Shown piece by piece: positions 1 to 9,251 of a stretch of DNA of 26,569 bases (position 1 is the stretch's first letter; each line of letters opens with the position of its first letter). This DNA is from JAJFUG01 sp964473155 (lineage in GTDB: Bacteria > Gemmatimonadota > Glassbacteria > GWA2-58-10), in NCBI GenBank assembly GCA_964473155.1, contig CAYYNT010000068.1:1-26569 (forward strand). Reading direction: 5' to 3'. Both the position numbers and the translations under genes were made by a program. The notes below the pieces were generated by a model. It made no database searches. It was not told the DNA's origin and worked only from the letters and a program-made list of their open reading frames with translations.

Positions 1-2283
1 ATCAACGAGCTGAACATGTGCTGCCCCAACATGTCGTTCAACGTGGAGCTGGCCAAGGACAAGGGCGCCGAGAGCCACAAAACGGGCGCCAGCCTGGGAC
101 AGCAGGAGCGCGAGATACAGGCCATTATCCGGGCGATCAAGGCCGAGACGAAAATTCCTCTCTGCGTGAAGCTCACCCCGGAGGGCGGCCGTCAGGACAT
201 CGTGGCCCAGGCCTGTTTCGAGGCCGGGGCCGATATGGTCTGCGGCGTCGCCAACCGTCTGGCCCTGGCCGCCATGCGGGTGGATCAGCCCGGCAAGAGC
301 ACGATCGCACTGCAGGACGAGCAGGGCATGTACTGCATGAACAGCTACTGGATCAAGCCCCTGGCCCTGCGCGATGTCTACATGATGCGCAAGAAAGTCG
401 GCCCGCAGCCCGCGCTGCTCGGAACCGGCGGGGTGACCACCTGGCGCGACGGGGTCGAGATGATGATGGCCGGGGCGGACCTGGTCGGTTTCTGCTCGGC
501 CACGATCATCTATGGCTTCTCGTTCTTCCCGGAGTTCTTCCGCGGATTCAAGCAGTATATACAGGAAATGGGCTACAAGAAGCCCATCGACATGCGCGAC
601 AAGATCCTCCCCACGATCAAGAGCGCGCCCGAGCTGACGATCTACGAGGGCTACGCTAAGAAGAAAGAGGATCACCTGTCCGCTCCCTGCGACTATGCCT
701 GTCCGCACCACGTGCCGGCCCAGGCCTATGTGCGTCTGGTGGCCCAGGAGAAGTTCGAGGAAGCGTACCAGATGATCACCAGTAAGAACCCGCTTCAGCA
801 TGTCTGCGGGTATATCTGCAACCATCCCTGCGAGGAGGCGTGCAGCCGCGGCCTGAAAGACGAGCCGATCCGTATCCGCGCGATCAAGCGTTTCGTGATG
901 GACAAGGCGGCGGCCGAGGGCTGGAAGCCCAACCTGGAGCAGGCCCCGGCCAACGGCATGCAGGTGGCGGTTATCGGTTCCGGACCGGCCGGTATCAGCG
1001 CCGCCTCCAGCCTGGCGCGCGCGGGTTATGCGGTGACAGTGTTCGAGCGCGAGGCCAAGGGCGGCGGTATGCTGCGCTACGGCATCCCGGAGTTCCGTCT
1101 GCCGCGCACCCTGATCGACCGCGAGCTGGACTGGCTGGCCAGTCTGGGAGTCAAGTTCGAGTACAAGAAGTCCCTGGGCAAGGATTTCAGCCTGGCGGAC
1201 CTTCGCGCCAGAGGGTTCAAGGCGGTCTGCATGACTGTCGGCACCCAGGCCGGCGTGACTCTTGGCATTCCCGGCGAGGACGCGCCGCAGGTGTATTCGG
1301 CGGTGGATTTCATCCGCGAGAACGCCGCCGGACGGACCCCGAAAATCGGTAAGAAAGTGGCTATCGTGGGCGGCGGGTTCACCGCCGTGGACGTGGCCCG
1401 TATCTGCGCCCGCCTGGGTGTGGAGAATATCTATATCGCTTACCGCCGGACCAAGGATGAAATGCCCGCCGTGCCCGAGGAAGTGCTGGAATCCGAGGAA
1501 GAGGGAGTGCGGGTGATGTACCTGGTCAGCCCGGTGGCTATCGAGACCGAGGGCGGCAAGGTGACCGGCCTGCGCCTGAAGAGCAACGTGCTGGGCATGT
1601 CCTCCGACAAGGGCGGCCGCCGCAGTCCGGAGCAGGTGGAAGGCGCCGAGTTCACCCTGAAAGTGGACACGGTGATCACCGCAGTCAGCCAGAAGCTGGA
1701 TGGCGTGGCCGCCTCGCTGGGCCTGGAGCTGACCCGCTGGGGCACCCTGGCTTATGATGAGTCCACGGGCCGCACCGCCGTGGCGGATGTGTTCGTGGCC
1801 GGGGACGCCTCCATGGGGCCGTCCACGGTGATACGCTCGGTGGCCGAGGGCAAGCGCGCCGCGGTCTCGGTGGACAAGTTCCTTCGCGCCGAAAAGGCCG
1901 TCCTTGAGTTCGATCCGGCCCTGACCGTTGTCGACCCGGTGGCTGTGGTCAACCGCCGCACAGACATGCCGCTTAAAGATCGCGTGCCGCTGGAGGTGAA
2001 ACCCGCGGCTGAGCGCAAGAAAGATTTCGCCGAGTACGAGGAAACCCTGAGCCAGGAAGCGGCTGTGGAAGAGGCCGGGCGCTGCCTGAGCTGCGGCTGC
2101 GGCGTGGGCTGCCAGATCTGCGAGGAACTGTGCATGCGTTTCGCCTGGAGCCACGAGGGCAAGCTGGTCGAGGTGGACAAGGAAGCCTGTGTGGCCTGCG
2201 GCATGTGCATTCTGCGCTGCCCGAACCACAATATCGAGATGGTCAAGGGCGATCTTTCGCCCGCCCGGGTGGGGGCGCACTAA
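1..2283 (+). CDS. PreA/GltD-like FAD-, FMN- and Fe-S-dependent oxidoreductase, 5'-truncated by window edge
   Basis: The frame is open from base 1, so the N-terminus lies outside the window; about 760 residues remain. Numbering from the first in-window Met (base 16), residues 1-215 match the C-terminal half of a dihydropyrimidine/dihydroorotate dehydrogenase FMN barrel (ELNMCCPN, KLTPEGG, GTGGVTTW). Residues ~225-275 carry a Fer4_20-type cysteine set (CDYAC, CGYICNHPCEEAC). An FAD Rossmann motif GSGPAG lies at 321-326, an NAD(P)H motif near 447 (VAIVGGGFTAVDVA), and the C-terminus has CxxCxCxxxCxxC plus a 4Fe-4S ferredoxin signature CVACGMCILRCP. This is the electron-bifurcating or NAD(P)H-dependent reductase layout of the PreT/PreA and GltD families. 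The substrate is not shown. The loop that holds the catalytic Cys of mammalian dihydropyrimidine dehydrogenase reads TGASLGQ here, without Cys. Family assignment is firm; the reaction is not. Confidence 0.85.
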   Translation: MNELNMCCPNMSFNVELAKDKGAESHKTGASLGQQEREIQAIIRAIKAETKIPLCVKLTPEGGRQDIVAQACFEAGADMVCGVANRLALAAMRVDQPGKSTIALQDEQGMYCMNSYWIKPLALRDVYMMRKKVGPQPALLGTGGVTTWRDGVEMMMAGADLVGFCSATIIYGFSFFPEFFRGFKQYIQEMGYKKPIDMRDKILPTIKSAPELTIYEGYAKKKEDHLSAPCDYACPHHVPAQAYVRLVAQEKFEEAYQMITSKNPLQHVCGYICNHPCEEACSRGLKDEPIRIRAIKRFVMDKAAAEGWKPNLEQAPANGMQVAVIGSGPAGISAASSLARAGYAVTVFEREAKGGGMLRYGIPEFRLPRTLIDRELDWLASLGVKFEYKKSLGKDFSLADLRARGFKAVCMTVGTQAGVTLGIPGEDAPQVYSAVDFIRENAAGRTPKIGKKVAIVGGGFTAVDVARICARLGVENIYIAYRRTKDEMPAVPEEVLESEEEGVRVMYLVSPVAIETEGGKVTGLRLKSNVLGMSSDKGGRRSPEQVEGAEFTLKVDTVITAVSQKLDGVAASLGLELTRWGTLAYDESTGRTAVADVFVAGDASMGPSTVIRSVAEGKRAAVSVDKFLRAEKAVLEFDPALTVVDPVAVVNRRTDMPLKDRVPLEVKPAAERKKDFAEYEETLSQEAAVEEAGRCLSCGCGVGCQICEELCMRFAWSHEGKLVEVDKEACVACGMCILRCPNHNIEMVKGDLSPARVGAH

Positions 2284-2317
2284 GCCTTTATCCGGTATTA
2301 AGATACAGAATAAACGG

Positions 2318-2350
2318 CGCGCCGGGGAAACCTCCCCGGCGCGTTTTTTT
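2318..2350 (+). terminator. Rho-independent terminator after the oxidoreductase gene
   Basis: A perfect 10-bp stem (2318-2327 CGCGCCGGGG with 2334-2343 CCCCGGCGCG) closes a 6-nt loop and is followed directly by seven T residues (2344-2350). It lies 35 nt after the stop codon of the oxidoreductase and separates it from the following peptidase gene. Confidence 0.93.
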
Positions 2351-2437
2351 GAAACTTAGAGCTTCTGACAGGAGTCATAGATTCGGATAAGTGATAAAAC
2401 TGCTGAACAAAAATGAATCTTTTCATTAGGAACTGGT

Positions 2438-3826
2438 ATGCAAGTCAAAACTGTTAAATTTCCCGCTGCCGTTCTGTTCCTTCTACTTACAGCCGTCTCT
2501 TATTCCCCCGCCGGCCCGGTAGGCCGGGATGACTCGCTGCCGTTTCTCGACCTGAAAATCGCAATCGACCCGCAGTACCATATTATCACGGCGCGTGCCG
2601 AGTGGAGTGGCCTTGCCGAGGCAGGCGAGCATTTGTTCTATCTCAACCGTCTGATGCGGCTCGATTCGGTCAAAATCGGAGGAAATCCAGCACACTACAA
2701 GTTCGATCTGGAGGGGGAGAGTGCCCCATTTTCGCCAGTATCACGGCGACTGACGGTTCTGGGATCGGGGCGGCAGGTGGAGATCGTTTACTCAGGCTGC
2801 CTTCCCGACACGATCTCAATGGTGAACATGGTTGCGCCGCAACTAGTCGAGTTGGCTATGTACTCCGGGTACTATCCTTTCAACCTGGGCGAGATACCCC
2901 TGTTCGATTACCGTCTGGAGTTTACCATCCCCGACAGCTTCATGGTCGTGACCAGCGGAGAAGAAACAGAACGGACTACAAGAAGGGGACGTACCACACG
3001 GGTTATCCGGTCCTCTGCAGCCGGGATGGATGTGCCGGTTGTGGCCTCTCCGTTGCTGGTCTGTCAGAAGGGTGGCTCAGAGAAAATCGGAGTGGAGGTA
3101 TATAGTTCCGCAGCCGCCGGGGAGATTGCCGCCGGCAAAATCGCCTCCCTTACCCGCGCAATGGTTTCTTACGAGCAGCGGTTCGGGAAGAGCTCCTCCT
3201 CGGGGCGCCTGCGTTTCGTGCTCAGCCCGCGGGATGGTTGGGGCTATTCGAGACTGCCTCTGGCCGTGGTTTCGGAGGGACGGGAACTGAGGTTGGCGAA
3301 TGAGCCTTTTGGGTTACAGTCCAGCCTGCAGGGGGCGGTGCACGAGACCGCGCATTTCTGGTGGTTGACCGCCCCGACCACTAAACTTGATGACTGGATC
3401 AACGAGGCCCTGGCCGAGTACAGCGCGTTCTCTTTCATGGCAGCCGAGTTCGGCCCGGAGTACCGCGATCATTGCCTGTGCGGCTACCTGGAGGATATAC
3501 GCAAGGCCTCCACGCCGAATTCCATCATGACAACGCGGATGGATTCACCTGACAGCTACGTCAACAAGTATGAAAAGCCGGCCGTGCTGTTTTACGTACT
3601 CAGCAGGCGGGCGGGCCAGGAGGTGGTGGATACTTTCCTGGCCGCGCTTAACACCAGGTTCAAAGGCACGCGCGAGGCGACCACCCAGGCGTTCCTGGAA
3701 ATGGCGCGCGGGCATTTCAAGGCGGAGGATTTCGAGTTCATGAAATCCTTCCTCGACTCACCCGGCTGGTCCAGGGAGCAGATTGAAGTTCTTGCCGTAC
3801 AGGGCGGTTTCAGCAGCCTGCTTTGA
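2438..3826 (+). CDS. Secreted M1-like (gluzincin) metallopeptidase
   Basis: The 462-aa protein begins with a short basic stretch and a hydrophobic segment (residues ~8-25, AAVLFLLLTAVSY), i.e. a signal peptide. HETAH at residues 302-306 supplies the HExxH zinc site, and WINEALAEY (N322-E323) matches the M1 WLNEGFAxY motif holding the third zinc ligand. The spacing is HExxH-x16-E, two residues shorter than the usual x18. Sequence before the site (RLPLAVVSEG, ~275-285) sits where M1 enzymes have the GxMEN substrate motif but is not canonical. The N-terminal 200 residues would be the beta-sandwich typical of the family. AGGA lies 6-7 nt before ATG 2438. The gene stands alone between a terminator and the convergent lipid operon, so no pathway follows from context. 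An aminopeptidase is likely, but a non-peptidase relative cannot be excluded. Confidence 0.72.
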   Translation: MQVKTVKFPAAVLFLLLTAVSYSPAGPVGRDDSLPFLDLKIAIDPQYHIITARAEWSGLAEAGEHLFYLNRLMRLDSVKIGGNPAHYKFDLEGESAPFSPVSRRLTVLGSGRQVEIVYSGCLPDTISMVNMVAPQLVELAMYSGYYPFNLGEIPLFDYRLEFTIPDSFMVVTSGEETERTTRRGRTTRVIRSSAAGMDVPVVASPLLVCQKGGSEKIGVEVYSSAAAGEIAAGKIASLTRAMVSYEQRFGKSSSSGRLRFVLSPRDGWGYSRLPLAVVSEGRELRLANEPFGLQSSLQGAVHETAHFWWLTAPTTKLDDWINEALAEYSAFSFMAAEFGPEYRDHCLCGYLEDIRKASTPNSIMTTRMDSPDSYVNKYEKPAVLFYVLSRRAGQEVVDTFLAALNTRFKGTREATTQAFLEMARGHFKAEDFEFMKSFLDSPGWSREQIEVLAVQGGFSSLL

Positions 3827-3982
3827 GCAGGTGGATATTGATGATATGTTTACAGGCGTGCTTATTATATTTCGAGTCAGAGTCATGGGAATACCGATTG
3901 CATGATAACCGGCAGGCGGATGCAGGCCGGACCGTGCCAGATTATATTTTTCTGGATGCCGGTCACCGTTAAGATGATTGAA

Positions 3983-5356
3983 TCAAACTGATTTTCCTCC
4001 GCATTTATAATCCTGCCTTGCCGCCATTGTCAGAGCAAAATACAGCCAGAGCCAGCGAAAATTCATGATGTCTATGTTGAGGCCAACGGCCAGCCAGCCG
4101 GCCAGCCCGGCGTAAAGGGCCAGGGCCAGCGGATTGTTTTGCAGGCCGCCGTTGACGGGGCGGCGCAGAAAGAATATCCAGAGCAGAGCCAGGGCCGCCA
4201 GACCGGTCAGCCCGCCCTCGGCCAGCGCGCCCAGCGGGGTGGAGTGCGGCTTGAGTTCCGGCAGGCCCGGCGGAAGGCCCGCCGCGCCGGAGTTGCGCAG
4301 CCCGCTCAGATTTTTTGGATACAGCCCCGGCCCCACCCCGAAAAGGACATGCTCGCGGAACATATGCCAGGAGCCAGTCAACAGATGCCAGTGCTGGGCC
4401 GGCAGGAACGTGAACCCGCCGGGCAGGCGCGTGTAGAGCGCCCCATCCTCCAGGTGCGCCACGTTCTTGTAGGCGTAGAGGCTGCGATGCGGTGAGTCCA
4501 CCGACAGGCGCAGGGAATCGGCGGCGGCCTGTGACGGGGTGAACAGGGCATCCGTGGTGTAGGTGAAAAACACCGAGCTGTAAAGGAACAGCCCGATCAG
4601 CCCGGTCCAGGCCGCGCCGCGTAGCAGCCGCACCGGCTGGGACAGGTCCCGCCCGCGCATGGAAAGAATCAGCAGCGCCCCGAACGCCGTGCCAAGGATG
4701 CCGCGCGAGCAGGTGAGGAACAGGGCCAGGCCGTGGACCGCGGTCAGGACTGCGAGAGTCCCGCGGCCGCGGGCTTTGGCCGAATCCTCGCGCGCGGCCA
4801 GATACAGGCCCAGGCAGACAAAAAACCCCGCGTGCAGATAACTGAAAATAAAATTCGGGCTGTGTCCCAGGGTGCCGACCATGCGCCAGGCCCCCGGCCC
4901 CAGGTCCGGGTACCAGCGCGCCAGCGGTGTTGCGACACCCAGATAGCCGAGGGCTACGCCAGCGATTCCGATCATGGCATAGACCGAGGACGCCCAGGCC
5001 CAGAGGTGCAGGAGGCGGCCCAACTGACCGCTCTCACAGCATTGCGCCCGCAGGGCGAAATACAAGGCGGCCAGATAGACCTGAGCCGCCACGGCCACGA
5101 CCAGCGCCCGGCTCGGTCCGTCCCGGAAGACGGCAGGGACAGCGGTCGCCAGAAACAGGACCAGATACAGGATCACCGGCCAGTCCAGCCTCAGAAGCGC
5201 CGGAAGCTCCCGCCGCCAGACCCACGCGCTCACGGCCAGCAGCAGGGGAGCCAGGAAATCCACCGGCAGAATGTTCTCAATCCCGAGCCAGAAAGTCAGG
5301 TTGAGCGGCAGGAACAGGATATAGGCGCTCCAGAGGACTGTGAGCAGCTTTTTCAT
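3983..5356 (-). CDS. O-antigen ligase / Wzy-like polysaccharide polymerase (Wzy_C family)
   Basis: A 457-aa, strongly hydrophobic protein with about 11-12 predicted membrane segments. The Wzy_C hallmarks are visible: LTCSRGILGTA in the central helix pair (the SRG motif), a large periplasmic loop after it, GVGPGLYPKN in that loop, and a conserved HSTPLGALAEGGLTG near the C-terminus (the H-x-E-x-G pattern). Members join O-antigen or other glycans to lipid A-core or polymerise them at the periplasmic face of the inner membrane. It is the last gene of the six-gene operon and its ATG overlaps the stop of the upstream transporter in an ATGA tetranucleotide (5353-5356), suggesting coupled translation. 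Ligase and polymerase cannot be separated from sequence alone. Confidence 0.8.
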   Translation of the reverse strand: MKKLLTVLWSAYILFLPLNLTFWLGIENILPVDFLAPLLLAVSAWVWRRELPALLRLDWPVILYLVLFLATAVPAVFRDGPSRALVVAVAAQVYLAALYFALRAQCCESGQLGRLLHLWAWASSVYAMIGIAGVALGYLGVATPLARWYPDLGPGAWRMVGTLGHSPNFIFSYLHAGFFVCLGLYLAAREDSAKARGRGTLAVLTAVHGLALFLTCSRGILGTAFGALLILSMRGRDLSQPVRLLRGAAWTGLIGLFLYSSVFFTYTTDALFTPSQAAADSLRLSVDSPHRSLYAYKNVAHLEDGALYTRLPGGFTFLPAQHWHLLTGSWHMFREHVLFGVGPGLYPKNLSGLRNSGAAGLPPGLPELKPHSTPLGALAEGGLTGLAALALLWIFFLRRPVNGGLQNNPLALALYAGLAGWLAVGLNIDIMNFRWLWLYFALTMAARQDYKCGGKSV

Positions 5357-6660
5357 GCAAATCCCCCACCCGGGGAAATATTATTTTTCTCAACTATGCT
5401 GCCCGCGGCGTCTTGGACTCCGGCGTCCTGGTCCACGCGTGCCAGGATAAGGCCTCCGGCCAGGAAAAACAGCAGCAGCGTGCTCATGCCCCAGCGCTGG
5501 CTGCCCGTGGCCTGGGTCACCAGGCCTAACAGCAGCGGCCCGAGGAATGCGGTGAACTTGCCGGAGAAAGCGTAGAACCCGAAGAACTCGGCCTCTTTCT
5601 CCCGCGGGGTGAACCGCGCTAAGAGCGAACGGCTGGCCGACTGGTTCGGCCCGGCGAACACCCCGATCAGGATCGCCGCCACCCAGAAAAGGACAATCGA
5701 GCGGGTAAGCACGGCCAGCAGCACAGCCGCGCCCAGCGCGGCAATGCTTGTCTGAACCGTGGCCCTGGCCCCCAGACGGTCATCCAGCCAGCCGAAAGCG
5801 AACGCGCCCGCGCCAGCGGCCACGTTAAGAGCGATGCCGAATACGATTATCTGCTGGAAGCTCATCCCGAACGTCCCGGCGGCGTAGATGCCGCCGAAAG
5901 CGAATATTGTGACCAGCCCGTCGTTGTACAGCAGCCGCGCGATCAGGAATTTCAAGGCCTGAGGGTAGCGGCGCAGACGTCCCAGGGTGCGCAGGCATCC
6001 GGCCAGGCCGCGGGCTGATTCATCCACAGCGGTCCCGGCGCGACGCCGTCCCCGGAAAAACAGCACGAACGGCAGGCCGAACAGCGCGAACCATGCGGCG
6101 GTCAGAAGGTTGGTGGCCCGGATGTTGAATCCGTCGGCCGTGCTCAGCCCGAACCAGGGATTATCCGTCACAAATCCGGCCAGGGCCAGGGCCAGACAGG
6201 CCAGTCCCCCGGCGTAGCCAAGCCCCCAGGCCAGCCCGGAGATACGGCCGATATTTTCGCGGTCCGCGACATCCGGCAGGAACGAGTTGTAGAACACCAT
6301 CCCCAGTTCGAAGCCGATATTGGCCGCGGTGAACAGGACCAGCGCCGTCATCCAACGTCCGGGCGGTACGAACGACAGGGCTGCTGTCGCCACGATGCAT
6401 AGAAGGCTGCTCGCCGCCAGGAGGGCTTTTCGATGCCCGCCCCGGTCGGCCCAGGCGCCCAGGAGCGGCGAGGACAGGGCCACGGCCAGCGCGGCGGCTG
6501 TCACTCCCCGCGACCAGAGCGCCGTCCCGCTGATTTCATCAGGGGCCATGACCTTGGTGAAATAGGCGCTGTAGATGAAAGTCACCACCAGGGTGGTGAA
6601 AGCTGAATTGCCCCAGTCGTAAAGCCCGTAGAGAAGAACCCGCAGGCGTTTGTCAGTCAA
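5353..6660 (-). CDS. MFS transporter, UMF1 / Atg22-like family
   Basis: A 435-aa protein with about 12 membrane segments. YGLYDWGNSAF at residues 11-21 is the signature start of UMF1 (Atg22-related) major-facilitator proteins, and GAWADRGGHRK near residues 68-78 is the MFS loop 2-3 motif. The start codon is TTG at 6660, reading MTDKRLRV, preceded by AGGAAAGGGA; it overlaps the end of the synthetase/acyltransferase gene by 8 nt. Substrates of bacterial UMF1 proteins are poorly known. The position directly after an Aas-like fusion suggests a role similar to LplT, the MFS lysophospholipid flippase paired with Aas in enterobacteria, but LplT belongs to a different MFS subfamily, so this is inference. 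Confidence 0.82.
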   Translation of the reverse strand: MTDKRLRVLLYGLYDWGNSAFTTLVVTFIYSAYFTKVMAPDEISGTALWSRGVTAAALAVALSSPLLGAWADRGGHRKALLAASSLLCIVATAALSFVPPGRWMTALVLFTAANIGFELGMVFYNSFLPDVADRENIGRISGLAWGLGYAGGLACLALALAGFVTDNPWFGLSTADGFNIRATNLLTAAWFALFGLPFVLFFRGRRRAGTAVDESARGLAGCLRTLGRLRRYPQALKFLIARLLYNDGLVTIFAFGGIYAAGTFGMSFQQIIVFGIALNVAAGAGAFAFGWLDDRLGARATVQTSIAALGAAVLLAVLTRSIVLFWVAAILIGVFAGPNQSASRSLLARFTPREKEAEFFGFYAFSGKFTAFLGPLLLGLVTQATGSQRWGMSTLLLFFLAGGLILARVDQDAGVQDAAGSIVEKNNISPGGGFA

Positions 6661-9232
6661 GGGGGTCCCTTTCCTGCATCAGTTTGTGCCAGATACGGCC
6701 GGTTTCACGCTCATCCAGCCCGGATTCCAGAGGCGGCAGTATCTCTACTCTTATTTTCACCGGCCGCAGCCATGGGTGGAGACGGCTCATGGAGCGCCGG
6801 GAGCCGTGGATGTAAACCGGGACAACTTTAGCTCCGGTGCGGATGGTCAGCAGTCCCAGGCCGCGTTTGGGCAGGTCGGTGCGGCAGTCGAACGAGCGCT
6901 TGCCCTCCGGGAACATGCAGAGCGGCAGGCCACGCTCCAGCACCTGCCTCGAATGCTCCAGCGACAGGGCCGTGGTGGCAAGTGTCCCGGTCTTGATCAC
7001 CCGGCCGTGGTAGCAGAGAGCGGAAAGCGGGAAACGGTCCAGGATGTCGGCGATCCCCACGCTGTAGAGCCTTTTAGTCACCTCGGGGGGCAGCATGGCG
7101 TAGAGCACTACCCAGTCCAGGTACGAGACGTGGTTGGGAGCCAGGATGTACGGAGATGCGGGAAGATATTCCAGGCCTGTTATCTCCGCCCGGAACATCA
7201 TGCGGCAGAAAGCCCGCAATGTCAGCCTGGCGAACGCCCTCAGAAACCATCCAGTTATTCCGCGCCCCGGATCGGCGATTTCATCGAGGGGTTTGCCGGT
7301 ATTATCGCCCTGTCCGCTTCCGGGACTAATCCCGGTGAGAGCATCCTCTACCAGGGGCCGCAGGTCGCGCAGACTGACAACCGAGGCCGCGGCCTGTTCG
7401 CTCAGCCGGATGCCGAAACGGCGCTCGAACGCGGAGAGGAATTCCAGCTTGGAAAGAGAGTCCAGTCCAAGGTCCACCTCAAGGCTGTCGCTCTCGCGGG
7501 GCGGGCGGTCCAGTTTCAGGTATTCCCGGACGAACTCCAGAAGCTCATCCCCGGAAGCGCTTGCCTGCCCGGGAGTTTCATGTTCGATATTCTCCCGCGC
7601 CAGACGGGCGGCAATCTCCCAGCGCCTCAGCTTGCCCAGCCGGGTGCGCGGGAACGGCTCGCCGTAAAGAAGGACGCGGGTCACACGCTGGTACGAGGGC
7701 AGGGCGCGGGCCAGGTTTTCGAGATCGAACTTGATGTCCTCCAGCACCCTGGTGCTGCGCCGCCGCGCGAGTTCCTCGCGCGCGGGCGCTACCACGGCGG
7801 TAAGACGCTCCTCGCCGCGGCCGCCGGTCAGGCAGAGACATATCTCGCCCACCAGAGGCGAGCGCTCGTAAACCTTTTCCAGTTCCTCGGGGTAGATGTT
7901 CTTGCCTGACGGCAGGACCAGAACTTCCTTGCTCCGTCCGGTGAGGAACAGGTTTCCGTGAGGGTCCAGACGGCCAAGGTCGCCGGTGCGCAGCCAGCCC
8001 TCTGCGGTGAAGGCCTCGCGCGTGGCTTCCGGATTGCGGTAATAGCCCGCTGTCACGTTGGGGCCTTTGACCAGCACCTCACCCTCATCCAGGGCCGGGT
8101 CGGTGCGCTCGATACGGACACTCACCCCCGGAGCGGCCTGTCCCACGGAGCCGAAAACCGGACGCTCCAGGCTGTTGAGGCAGACCACAGGGGCGGTCTC
8201 GCTGAGACCGTAGGCCTCGACTATCCGGAAACCCAGACGGGCCAGGCTGCGATGGGTTTCTGCCTCCAGGCGAGCCCCGCCGCAGGCGGCGAAGCGCAAT
8301 GACGGGAACCGGGAATGCACCGAACGGAACAGATATTTACCCGGCCGCAGGCCTCGATTGATCCCGATTCCACCCAGCGCGGCCAGGGCCTTGAAAGCAA
8401 GACGGACCGGGAGAGGCTGTTCCGCGGCCTGGTCCAGAATGCGCCGGTTCAGGGCGGTCAGCACCTGGGGCACTACGATCAGGATGGAGATTCGCTCCTC
8501 CCGGCATGCGGCGGCGATGTCCTCGCCGCGCAGCGAGCGGGGATAGACTATCGGGCAGCCCGCGGCCAGAGGGGTGAGAGTGGCGGCGGTGAACGGGTAG
8601 ACATGGTGCAGGGGCAGAAGGTTGAGCGCCCGGTCTTTGCCGCCGATCAGGCCCGGTTGGCCGGTCAGCATGCGAACCTGGTGCAGAAGGTTGGCCTCGC
8701 TCAGCAACACCCCCTTGGGCACGCCGGTGGAGCCAGAGGTGAATACTATCGCCCAGGGCTGCTCCGGCTGAAGGTCCAGCGGTTCGAAACCAGGCGCGCC
8801 GGGAGTGAGATCGATGTTGTCCAGTTCCAGACAATGCGGGGCCAGGTTTTCGAAATGGCTGCGCAGACGGCTTTCCGTGAGGACGGCGTGCGGTTCAAGG
8901 AAACTCAGGATGTTGGCCCGTTCGGCCTGCGACAGCTCACTGTCCAGGGGGGCCAGGGTGCAGCCCGCCAGGCGCGCGCCCAGCGCCGCGGCCACCCAGC
9001 GCGCCGAGTTTGCTCCTGAGAGCGCCACCCGCGAGCCGGGCGCGATGCCTTTGTCCGCCAGCCATTGCGCGGAGCGGCAGGCCCCGCTCCAGAGAGCTGC
9101 GCCGCATACCCTTTCCGGCTGCCCGGAAGCGGCCAGGTCCACGATCAGTTCCCGGTCTGAGTTGCGGTTCAGTGAATCCCGCAGGATATTTATCAGGCTG
9201 TCCGTGTCTTCCTCCGCCTGTGGGAAAAGCAA
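6653..9232 (-). CDS. Acyl-CoA/acyl-ACP synthetase - ACP - PlsC acyltransferase fusion
   Basis: Three complete modules sit in one ~859-aa chain. (1) ANL adenylating enzyme: TSGSTGVPKG near 165, AYGLSETAPV, RTGDLGR near 415, GRSKEVLVLPSGKNIYPEE, and the C-terminal lysine in TRLGKLRR near 533. (2) Acyl carrier domain with the phosphopantetheine serine in LGLDSLSKLEF near 590. (3) PlsC/LPLAT acyltransferase with NHVSYLDW (HX4D) near 700 and FPEGKRSFD near 773. All key residues are present. The chain could activate a free fatty acid, load it on its own ACP and transfer it to a lysolipid, as Aas does with a separate ACP. The start is uncertain: an open frame extends to 9382 but overlaps the preceding gene by 131 nt, so TTG 9232 (or GTG 9268) is preferred; neither has a clear Shine-Dalgarno. 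Homology begins about 15 residues after TTG 9232. Confidence 0.85.
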   Translation of the reverse strand: MLFPQAEEDTDSLINILRDSLNRNSDRELIVDLAASGQPERVCGAALWSGACRSAQWLADKGIAPGSRVALSGANSARWVAAALGARLAGCTLAPLDSELSQAERANILSFLEPHAVLTESRLRSHFENLAPHCLELDNIDLTPGAPGFEPLDLQPEQPWAIVFTSGSTGVPKGVLLSEANLLHQVRMLTGQPGLIGGKDRALNLLPLHHVYPFTAATLTPLAAGCPIVYPRSLRGEDIAAACREERISILIVVPQVLTALNRRILDQAAEQPLPVRLAFKALAALGGIGINRGLRPGKYLFRSVHSRFPSLRFAACGGARLEAETHRSLARLGFRIVEAYGLSETAPVVCLNSLERPVFGSVGQAAPGVSVRIERTDPALDEGEVLVKGPNVTAGYYRNPEATREAFTAEGWLRTGDLGRLDPHGNLFLTGRSKEVLVLPSGKNIYPEELEKVYERSPLVGEICLCLTGGRGEERLTAVVAPAREELARRRSTRVLEDIKFDLENLARALPSYQRVTRVLLYGEPFPRTRLGKLRRWEIAARLARENIEHETPGQASASGDELLEFVREYLKLDRPPRESDSLEVDLGLDSLSKLEFLSAFERRFGIRLSEQAAASVVSLRDLRPLVEDALTGISPGSGQGDNTGKPLDEIADPGRGITGWFLRAFARLTLRAFCRMMFRAEITGLEYLPASPYILAPNHVSYLDWVVLYAMLPPEVTKRLYSVGIADILDRFPLSALCYHGRVIKTGTLATTALSLEHSRQVLERGLPLCMFPEGKRSFDCRTDLPKRGLGLLTIRTGAKVVPVYIHGSRRSMSRLHPWLRPVKIRVEILPPLESGLDERETGRIWHKLMQERDPLD

Positions 9233-9251
9233 GTATTCGGTGCAATGAAAC

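Noticed and set aside
3930..3964. Imperfect hairpin in the gap between the convergent peptidase and ligase genes
   Set aside because: Two 5-bp stems separated by an internal loop and no T-run on either side, so I do not call a terminator. The rest of this 156-nt gap shows nothing.
6650..7909. Long + strand frame opposite the acyltransferase/ACP region
   Set aside because: Antisense shadow of a gene with complete catalytic motifs.
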